Shown here in pieces: positions 58,317 through 64,000 of a DNA stretch of 64,000 nucleotides. The translations under genes were made by a program, and so were the position numbers. This DNA comes from Cystobacter ferrugineus. GTDB taxonomy: Bacteria > Myxococcota > Myxococcia > Myxococcales > Myxococcaceae. Numbering within the stretch: the first letter of the stretch is position 1; the number at the start of each line of letters is the position of its first letter. The stretch spans positions 156,124 through 220,123 of the forward strand of contig NZ_MPIN01000012.1 in the NCBI RefSeq assembly GCF_001887355.1, in the 5' to 3' direction. A model generated the notes under the pieces. It was not told the DNA's origin. It was given only the letters and a program-made list of their open reading frames with translations, and did no database searches.

Positions 58317-59675
58317 ATGGACCACAAGGATCAACATCACGTCGTCATCGTCGGGGCGGGCTTCGGGGGATTGCAGGCCGCGCGCAAGCTGCAGAAGGCT
58401 CCCGTCAAGGTGACGGTGGTGGATCGCTACAACCACCACCTCTTCCAGCCACTGCTCTACCAGGTGGCCACCGCCGTGCTCAGCCCCGCGGACATCTCCG
58501 CGCCCATCCGCAGCATCCTGCGCGGCCGCAACACCCAGGTGCTGCTGGCCGAGGCTCGCTCGGTGGACACGGCGCGCAAGGTGCTCGTGTGCGACGGCGG
58601 CGAGGTGCCCTATGACACGCTGGTGCTCGCCACGGGCGCCACGCACTCGTACTTCAACCACCCCGAGTGGGCCAACGTCGCCCCGGGCCTCAAGACGCTC
58701 AACGACGCGGTGGCCATGCGCGAGCGCGTCCTGCTGGCGCTCGAGGCCGCCGAGCGCGAGACGGATCCCACGCTCCAGGCCGAGTGGCTCACCTTCGTCA
58801 TCATCGGTGGTGGCCCCACGGGCGTGGAGCTGGCGGGAGCCATCTCGTACATGCTGCGCCACTCGCTGCCTGGGGACTTCCGCCGCATCGACACCTCCAA
58901 GGCCCGTGTGCTGCTCCTGGAGGGCCTGCCGCGCGTGCTCACCCAGTATCCCGAGGACCTCTCGGCCCGGGCGCGCGCGGATCTGGAGAAGCTGGGCGTG
59001 GAGGTTCTCACCGGCTCCATGGTGACGGGCGTGGACGAGCGGGGCGTGAGCGTGGGCGACCAGCGCATTCCCGCGCGCACGGTGCTGTGGGGCGCGGGCG
59101 TGGCGGCCTCGAAGCTCGTGCGCTCGCTCGACGTGCCGCTCGACAAGGCGGGCCGCGTGAAGGTGAACCCCACGCTCACGGTGCCGGGCCACGAGGACAT
59201 CTTCGTGCTGGGGGACGTGGCGTCGCTCGTGCAGGACGGCAAGCCCGTGCCGGGCATCGCCCCGGCGGCCATGCAGATGGGCCGGCACGTGGCGAAGAAC
59301 ATCCGCCTGCGCCTGGAGGGCAAGCCCATGCAGCCCTTCCACTACGTGGACAAGGGCAGCTTCGCCGTCATCGGCCGGGGCTACGCCGTGGGTCTCGTCT
59401 TCAACAAGCTGAAGATGGGCGGTCTGCTGGCCTGGATGATGTGGGCCGGCATCCACATCGCCTACCTCGTGGGCTTCCGCAACCGCCTGGCGGTGATGCT
59501 CAACTGGGCCTTCACCTTCCTCACCCGGGGACGCGACGTGCGGCTCATCACCGGCGCGTACGCGCCGCACCTGCCGCCGTTCTCCAAGAACGCCGAGCCT
59601 CCCGCGCTCCCGCTTTCCGAGGCGGCGCCCCATCCTCCGGCGCACGACGCGGGGGCTCCTCGTCCCATTCACTGA
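58317..59675 (+). CDS. ndh: type II NADH:quinone oxidoreductase (NDH-2)
   Basis: The 452-residue product starts MDHKDQHHVVIVGAGFGGLQAARKL, the FAD dinucleotide fold. A second GxGxxG for NADH is VIIGGGPTGVELAGA (about 160). Family signatures follow: YDTLVLATGATHSYF, FVLGDVASL (FAD, Asp) and a C-terminal amphipathic/hydrophobic membrane stretch (GGLLAWMMWAGIHIAYLVGF). It transfers electrons from NADH to quinone without proton pumping at the inner membrane. It is a single gene. The Pro/Ala-rich tail of about 30 residues is extra. Confidence 0.92.
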   Translation: MDHKDQHHVVIVGAGFGGLQAARKLQKAPVKVTVVDRYNHHLFQPLLYQVATAVLSPADISAPIRSILRGRNTQVLLAEARSVDTARKVLVCDGGEVPYDTLVLATGATHSYFNHPEWANVAPGLKTLNDAVAMRERVLLALEAAERETDPTLQAEWLTFVIIGGGPTGVELAGAISYMLRHSLPGDFRRIDTSKARVLLLEGLPRVLTQYPEDLSARARADLEKLGVEVLTGSMVTGVDERGVSVGDQRIPARTVLWGAGVAASKLVRSLDVPLDKAGRVKVNPTLTVPGHEDIFVLGDVASLVQDGKPVPGIAPAAMQMGRHVAKNIRLRLEGKPMQPFHYVDKGSFAVIGRGYAVGLVFNKLKMGGLLAWMMWAGIHIAYLVGFRNRLAVMLNWAFTFLTRGRDVRLITGAYAPHLPPFSKNAEPPALPLSEAAPHPPAHDAGAPRPIH

Positions 59676-59701
59676 GCGAAGGGGCGCCGGGTAGGGCCGC
59701 T

Positions 59702-60613
59702 CTAGTCGGCCTCGCCCGTGGCGAAGGCGGCGCCCGCCAGCAGCCGCAGGGCGGGCATGTCGACGGCGCTGCCCAGTCCGGGGCCGCCCAGGAAGTAGAG
59801 CGCCACGCCGGACCCGAGGTGCTTGCGCACGCCGATGAGCACCTCGGCGCTGGTCCGCCCGCCCTGGAGCGGCACGTTGAAGAGCACGCTCACCTCGGGC
59901 CGGGTGGCGGTGTCGTTCTGTCCTCGCGAGGTGACGGTGGCGCCCAGGCGCAGCTCGCTGCCCATCACGTCGTGCTCCCGGTGGGAGAGGGGAGACAGAT
60001 CCTGCCGGGGGCGCAGCAGGACGCCCACCTCGCCGCCCACCTGGAAGCCCTCGCCCACGAACCCGGCCTGGAGCCGGGGCGCCAGCGCATAGCGATCCCG
60101 TCCGAGCAGCTCCGCCCGTCCCACGGGCAGCGCGGCCGCGAGCTCCGCCGCCACGTTCATCGGGGCCCCCTCGCTCATCCGCCACAGCGCCGCGCGCACC
60201 TCGAGCCAGGGCTCATCGAGGCCCGCGCCCTCGGACGGTGCCACATCCAGGAAGCGCTGGCCCCGCTGGTCGATGATGTAGGGCAGGTGCGCGCCGAGCT
60301 GGAGCCAGGGCAGCACCCCCACGGCCGCGGTGACATGCCCGGAGGACTTGTTCTCCACCAGCCCGATGGAGTTGACGCCTGGATCCCAGGTGCGCAGGAA
60401 GTTCAGGGGGAGGTGCTCATAATGCGCCTGGAGCGACACCCGCACGACGCCAGGCGCCAGCGTGCGTCCCGTGCCCACCACGAGCGAGCCCAGTCCGGAG
60501 GGCTCCAGGTGCAGGCGCTGCAGTGCGAAGGAGGGCAGGGTGGAGGGTGCTTGGGCCTCGCCCACGCCAGGCAGCAGCAGGGCGGCGAGAAGGACAACCC
60601 ATCGGAGGGTCAC
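59702..60613 (-). CDS. outer-membrane beta-barrel-like protein
   Basis: The GTG start at 60613 gives 303 residues with a signal peptide (WVVLLAALLLPGVGEAQA). The rest alternates polar and hydrophobic residues with many short strands: GVVRVSLQAHYEHLPLNF, HVTAAVGVLPWLQLGAHLPY, NVAAELAAALPVGRAELLG, GFQVGGEVGVLLRP and LRLLAGAAFATGEAD. I recall this as the barrel part found before OmpA domains in myxobacteria; here no OmpA domain follows. The function is unknown, possibly a channel or structural protein. Confidence 0.75.
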   Translation of the reverse strand: MTLRWVVLLAALLLPGVGEAQAPSTLPSFALQRLHLEPSGLGSLVVGTGRTLAPGVVRVSLQAHYEHLPLNFLRTWDPGVNSIGLVENKSSGHVTAAVGVLPWLQLGAHLPYIIDQRGQRFLDVAPSEGAGLDEPWLEVRAALWRMSEGAPMNVAAELAAALPVGRAELLGRDRYALAPRLQAGFVGEGFQVGGEVGVLLRPRQDLSPLSHREHDVMGSELRLGATVTSRGQNDTATRPEVSVLFNVPLQGGRTSAEVLIGVRKHLGSGVALYFLGGPGLGSAVDMPALRLLAGAAFATGEAD

Positions 60614-60732
60614 GAGTCGGGGCTCCCGGTCGAAGCGCCCATCTTCAGGAAGGCCCGGCCCGCCCGCAAGTCCGCGTAGTTTCGCCAAGCCAACATTTCG
60701 CGCCCGCGGACCTCCGACCCTCCTCTCCGGAT

Positions 60733-60761
60733 TTGACCCCCAGTGCTCAGTGAACGATAGG
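60733..60761 (+). promoter_or_regulatory. possible promoter of the chemosensory operon
   Basis: TTGACC, 17 bases, then GATAGG lies 115 bases upstream of the first chemosensory gene, in the AT-richest part of the 262-base gap. The -35 matches 5 of 6 and the -10 only 3 of 6. Weak evidence. Confidence 0.3.
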
Positions 60762-60875
60762 TGGCTGCACGGGAGCAGCAGACAATTGTCCCGCGCGTTA
60801 TCAATTTCTCGGAGCTTCGGTCCTTTCCGGTTTTGGAAGGGAATCTCTCCCCCTTGAACCGCTCCAGGGAAACCC

Positions 60876-61256
60876 ATGGCCCGCATCCTCGTCATTGATG
60901 ACAGCCCCACGGTCGTGTTGTCGATGTCCCGGCTCCTCATGGATGACGGGCATGTCGTGGAGACGGTCGACACCATGTCGGAGCTGCCGGGGTACCTGAG
61001 CACCATGCGGCCGGATCTCATCCTCCTGGATTTGCAGATGCCGAGCCTGCCCGGGGTGGAGTGGGCGGCGTTCATGCGGCGCGTCCAGCAGCGGCGTCTG
61101 TCCCTCATCATCCACTCCTGCCTGCCGTGGCAGGCGATGGAGGCCGCGGCACAGCAGGTGGGCGCGGTGGGCATCATCCCCAAGGGCGCCTCCTCGGACG
61201 CGGCGCGCTGCATCATCAACAGCGCGCTGCGCCGCACGGCCAGGGCGCTGGGATGA
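60876..61256 (+). CDS. single-domain response regulator of the chemosensory operon
   Basis: The 126-residue product is a receiver alone: ILVIDDSPTVVLS (acidic pair), LILLDLQMPSLPG (Asp phospho-acceptor, about 50), IIHSCLPW (Ser/Thr switch position, here Ser) and GIIPKGASS (Lys). It is first in the operon, overlapping cheW by ATGA, so it is probably phosphorylated by the CheA further on. Confidence 0.9.
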   Translation: MARILVIDDSPTVVLSMSRLLMDDGHVVETVDTMSELPGYLSTMRPDLILLDLQMPSLPGVEWAAFMRRVQQRRLSLIIHSCLPWQAMEAAAQQVGAVGIIPKGASSDAARCIINSALRRTARALG

Positions 61257-61654
61257 GCCAACCGCTCGTGCGCGTCTCCACCGGGAGCCGGCGGTGGCTC
61301 GTCCGGGTGGAAGACCTGCAGGAGGTGGTCCCGATGATGGCCCTGGCCCGGGTGGAGGGGCAGTGGGGCGGGTGCCGGGGCGTGCTCAACCTGCGCGGCG
61401 AGCTGGTTCCCGTCTTCGATGGCAGCGGGCCCGAGGCCCCCCTGGACCCCTCCCGGCTCATCCTCGTGCTGCGCGAGGCCGGGGGCGCGCGGGTGGGGCT
61501 CATCGTGGACGAGGCCCACGAGGTGCTCTTCCTTCCCGAGCAGGCGCTCACGCCGCGCCCGGTGGGCGGAGGCCGGACGCGGCGGATGGCGCTGGTGGGG
61601 GAGGACGTCTTCAGCGTGCTGGAGCCCGGCGAGGTGGCGGCGCATGGCGGGTGA
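61253..61654 (+). CDS. CheW-like coupling protein 1
   Basis: The 133-residue product has the CheW beta-barrel: RRWLVRVEDLQEVVPMM, RGVLNLRGELVPVFD and RVGLIVDEAHEVL. It starts at ATG 61253, overlapping the receiver stop, and its end overlaps the next cheW by 11 bases. CheW bridges CheA and the receptor. Confidence 0.88.
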   Translation: MSQPLVRVSTGSRRWLVRVEDLQEVVPMMALARVEGQWGGCRGVLNLRGELVPVFDGSGPEAPLDPSRLILVLREAGGARVGLIVDEAHEVLFLPEQALTPRPVGGGRTRRMALVGEDVFSVLEPGEVAAHGG

Positions 61655-62150
61655 GTCGGACGAGGCGCTCTTGCGCCGGCGCGCGGCCCGGTACGCGGTG
61701 CGCGGCGCGCCCGAGGCGCTCGAGGTGGCCGAGCACCTGTGCTTCAGCCGGGGCACGGGCGAGTACGCGCTCCCCGTGGAGTGCTTGCGCGAGGTGCGGC
61801 CGCGGGGCCATGTGGCGCGTGTGCCCGGGGCCTCGCCCGTGGTGGTGGGCGTCTTCCAGTTCCGGGGCGAGCTGCTCAGCGCGCATGACCTGGCGGGCTG
61901 GCGGGAGCCGGGACCGGGCGCGCGCACGCGCGGGGAGTGGCTGCTGGTGGTGGAGCATGGGGGGGCGCGCCTGGGCCTGCTGGCCGATGCCGTGGAGGGC
62001 ATCGAGCGGCGCGAGGTGGGGCAGCTCGGCGCCATGCCGGTGATGCTCGGGGAGCGCGGGGCGTGCTTTCGTGGCGTGATTGGCGCCCAGCGCCTGCTCA
62101 TCGAACCCGAACGGCTCTTCTCCACCCCCGCCTTCTTCCAGGCCTTCTGA
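61644..62150 (+). CDS. CheW-like coupling protein 2
   Basis: The 168-residue product has a 30-residue leader and then a CheW domain: CFSRGTGEYALPVECLREVRP, VVVGVFQFRGELLSAHDL and RLGLLADAVEGIERRE. A second CheW in one operon is common in myxobacterial chemosensory systems; the paralogues may contact different receptors or form mixed arrays. Confidence 0.88.
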   Translation: MAGESDEALLRRRAARYAVRGAPEALEVAEHLCFSRGTGEYALPVECLREVRPRGHVARVPGASPVVVGVFQFRGELLSAHDLAGWREPGPGARTRGEWLLVVEHGGARLGLLADAVEGIERREVGQLGAMPVMLGERGACFRGVIGAQRLLIEPERLFSTPAFFQAF

Positions 62151-62177
62151 AGCTCACCCCGAGAGGATTCCCCGCCC

Positions 62178-63596
62178 ATGGCTTCCCTTTCCCCTTCGAA
62201 TGATGGCCGTCTGGGCTCCGCCGCCGAGGAGCTCGAGCGGCGCAGGCGCGTGCTGGACTTCTCCGACGCCGATGCCCGGCGCCTGGCGGAGCTGCGCCCC
62301 ATGGCCGAGGCGGCCAACGGCGCCATCACCGAGCGCCTCTACGCGCGCCTCCTGTCGCACGGCGAGCTGCGCGCGCACTTCCAGGGCGAGGCGCACGTCG
62401 AGTCCGTCAAGCGCGCGCAGTCCCAGGACTTCCTGGCGCTCTTCCAGGGCCGGTACGACCCGGCCTATGTGGAGGAGCGGCTGCGCGTGGGCCGGGCTCC
62501 GGAGCGCTCCGGGTTGGATCCCCTGTGGTACGTGGGCTCCTACGGCCAGTACCTCTGCGCGCTCATCCCGCTGGTGCTCGGGCGCGAGCAGCCGGGGAGC
62601 GAGGCCCTGGCCGAGACGCTCCAGTCCCTGGTGAAGTGCGTCTGCCTGGACATGTCGCTGGCCATCGACACCTATATCGAGGCGATGACGGAGCGCGAGG
62701 CCAGTCAGGTGCGGCGCTTCGTCAACGCGCTGGAGAGCATGTCCGCGAGCCTGGCCACGTCCTCGGGGGAGATCCTCGACGCCACGTCGCGGCAGACCAA
62801 CGCCGCGCAGCAGCAGGCGAGCGCCGTGGCCGAGGTGACGAGCACCCTGAGCGAGCTGCGCCTCACGTCGATGCAGGCCCTGGAGAAGGCCGAGGCGGTC
62901 ATCACCGTGTCCGAGCGCTCCATCGAGTCCTCGCGCCTGGGCAGTCAGGCGGTGGAGGCGTGCATCCTGGGCATGCGGGAGATCCGCGAGCAGGTGGAGG
63001 CCATCGCGGACAAGATCCTCTCCTTGAGCGAGCAGACGCAGCAGATTGGAGAGATCATCGCCTCGGTGAACGAGATCGCCGAGCAGTCGAAGCTCCTGGC
63101 GCTCAACGCCGCCATCGAGGCGGCGCGCGCGGGCGAGCACGGCCGGGGCTTCGCGGTGGTGGCCACGGAGATCCGCAGCCTGGCGGACCAGTCCAAGCAG
63201 GCCACGGCGCAGGTGCGCAAGCTCTTGGGCAGCATCCAGTCGGCGACGAACTCGGCGGTGGTGGCGACCGAGGCGGGCACGCGCAAGGTGGAGGCCGGGG
63301 TGGAGCTGGCCAACCGCGCGGGCCAGAGCATCCAGCAGCTCGGGGGCACCATCGAGGAGTCCTCGTCGGCCGCGCGCCTCATCGCCAGCGCGGCGCGCCA
63401 GCAGACGGCCGGCGTGCAGCAGGTGTCCGAGGCCATGGTGGACATCAACGACGCGATGAACAGCACGCTGTCGAGCCTGGGCCAGACGGAGACCTCGGCC
63501 AACCAGCTCAATGACTTGACCCGGAGCGTCAACCAGCTCGTGGACTCGTTCTCGCGGCCCAAGCAGCCCCGGGCCAGCGAGTTCCGGATGGCGTGA
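62178..63596 (+). CDS. soluble globin-fold methyl-accepting protein lacking the haem His
   Basis: The 472-residue product has no membrane helix. Residues about 20-180 resemble a globin-coupled sensor: [26 protein letters not shown] and [16 protein letters not shown]. In haem-binding members the stretch before the GLxPxWY motif reads VGxVHxRIGL, with the proximal His. Here it is [10 protein letters not shown], so the His is Pro108 and haem is probably not bound. The C-terminal half is a standard receptor signalling hairpin: [20 protein letters not shown] and [20 protein letters not shown]. It probably senses through protein or ligand binding other than oxygen. The gene follows the two cheW genes and precedes cheA. 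Confidence 0.88.
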   Translation: MASLSPSNDGRLGSAAEELERRRRVLDFSDADARRLAELRPMAEAANGAITERLYARLLSHGELRAHFQGEAHVESVKRAQSQDFLALFQGRYDPAYVEERLRVGRAPERSGLDPLWYVGSYGQYLCALIPLVLGREQPGSEALAETLQSLVKCVCLDMSLAIDTYIEAMTEREASQVRRFVNALESMSASLATSSGEILDATSRQTNAAQQQASAVAEVTSTLSELRLTSMQALEKAEAVITVSERSIESSRLGSQAVEACILGMREIREQVEAIADKILSLSEQTQQIGEIIASVNEIAEQSKLLALNAAIEAARAGEHGRGFAVVATEIRSLADQSKQATAQVRKLLGSIQSATNSAVVATEAGTRKVEAGVELANRAGQSIQQLGGTIEESSSAARLIASAARQQTAGVQQVSEAMVDINDAMNSTLSSLGQTETSANQLNDLTRSVNQLVDSFSRPKQPRASEFRMA

Positions 63597-63608
63597 GGCC
63601 CGCCGCCC

Positions 63609-64000
63609 ATGCCCCGGTCGACCGAGGAGTTGGATCAGGCCATCCGCATGGCCTTCGCCGCCGAGGCGAGGGACTTGCTGCGCCAGGTGGAGCGGGCGCT
63701 GCATGGGCTCGCCGGAGGAGACGCGTCCGAGCGCGAGTCGCGCTGCCGGGACATGCTGCGCGGGCTGCACACCCTCAAGGGGGCGGCGGCGGCCTCGGGC
63801 CATGAGGAGGTGGAGCGCGCCACCCACGCGCTGGAGGACCTGGTGCACGGGGTGCAGGCGGGCCGCGTGGCGCTGGAGGGGCCGGGGCTGGAGGGGCTCT
63901 TCTCGGGCCTCGAGCACGTCTACGAGGCGCTGGACCCGGGGCCGGCGGAGACGGACGCCGCGGCGCCGGCGCCGGGCATGGCCTTCGCCGGAGGGGGGGC
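63609..64000 (+). CDS. cheA: CheA histidine kinase, N-terminal part (cut by window end)
   Basis: The ATG at 63609 follows the receptor by 12 bases. The first 130 residues form an Hpt domain: ELDQAIRMAFAAEARDLL, then RGLHTLKGAAAASG with the phospho-acceptor His. The rest, including the kinase domain, lies beyond the window, so I cannot tell whether it is a full CheA. Confidence 0.85.
   Translation, partial: MPRSTEELDQAIRMAFAAEARDLLRQVERALHGLAGGDASERESRCRDMLRGLHTLKGAAAASGHEEVERATHALEDLVHGVQAGRVALEGPGLEGLFSGLEHVYEALDPGPAETDAAAPAPGMAFAGGG

Noticed and set aside
57756-62329. Very long minus-strand frames over 57756-60185 and 59702-62329
   Set aside because: Only the last part of the second (59702-60613) has a signal peptide and barrel strands. 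The rest is antisense to M24, NDH-2 and the chemosensory genes.
1-64000. CRISPR arrays, tRNA or rRNA genes, insertion sequences with transposases
   Set aside because: None seen: no regularly spaced repeats, no cloverleaf-like segments recognised, no transposase motifs. The direct repeats at 31009 and 35115 are gene duplicates, not IS ends.

Overview
The window looks like a piece of a myxobacterial chromosome, most likely Cystobacterineae (Archangium/Cystobacter-like). The reasons are very high GC throughout, three large Ser/Thr protein kinases in the first 27 kb, many lipoproteins, an ADYC-domain lipoprotein, a secreted dehydrogenase ending in a MYXO-CTERM-type tail (Cys-Gly-Cys, hydrophobic segment, Arg cluster), and several families I know only from myxobacteria. 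No rRNA, tRNA or CRISPR array was seen. Assignments come from reading motifs and from memory of families; no search was run.

Layout. 1-6.6 kb: a TPR remnant, a broken YtcJ-type amidohydrolase, a membrane protein with a c-type-haem lipoprotein, a TetR regulator with an 18-bp palindromic operator and an SDR, then a lipoprotein/cytosolic-partner pair in which both genes are frameshifted. 6.6-13.4 kb: two Ser/Thr kinases around a Cys-rich lipoprotein. 13.6-18.1 kb: a possible defence segment, with a Schlafen/AlbA-HATPase gene coupled to a ParA-like ATPase, a prokaryotic viperin (pVip) facing them, and a membrane-anchored sigma factor (frameshifted) upstream of pVip. 18.2-27.2 kb: a transmembrane protein whose paralogue lies at 43.6 kb, small unknown genes, a YD-repeat lipoprotein (frameshifted at a G9 run), the ADYC lipoprotein, and a response regulator coupled to a kinase-STAND-sulfatase-modifying-factor fusion. 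27.4-31.1 kb: cysteine synthase, aldo/keto reductase, Uma2-type nuclease and a DUF2267 protein.

31.0-35.2 kb is the most unusual part. Four genes overlap by 4 bases each (MFS exporter, two dCTP-deaminase/dUTPase-fold proteins, GT4 glycosyltransferase), and the whole operon lies between two 132-bp direct repeats of about 95% identity. The left repeat is the 3' end of the DUF2267 gene. Gene remnants follow to 35.7 kb. 35.9-44.4 kb: secreted or envelope-associated proteins (patatin with an EF-hand, YncE-like propeller, GH71/GH99-like lipoprotein, sugar dehydrogenase) and the second transmembrane paralogue. 44.5-46.4 kb: a Septu-like pair whose ATPase has lost its P-loop. 47.1-52.5 kb: an iron-acquisition block (PKHD hydroxylase, TonB, PepSY membrane protein, siderophore receptor) with a Fur-box-like palindrome. 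52.5-60.6 kb: a hybrid histidine kinase, a Kelch-type protein, an M24 lipoprotein, NDH-2 and an outer-membrane protein. 60.9-64 kb: the start of a chemosensory operon (receiver, two CheW, a soluble globin-fold receptor without the haem histidine, and the start of CheA, cut by the window end).

Gene decay is frequent: at least six interrupted genes and four short fragments of genes whose fuller copies are also in the window. Some frame breaks fall in homopolymers, so assembly error is a real alternative for those.
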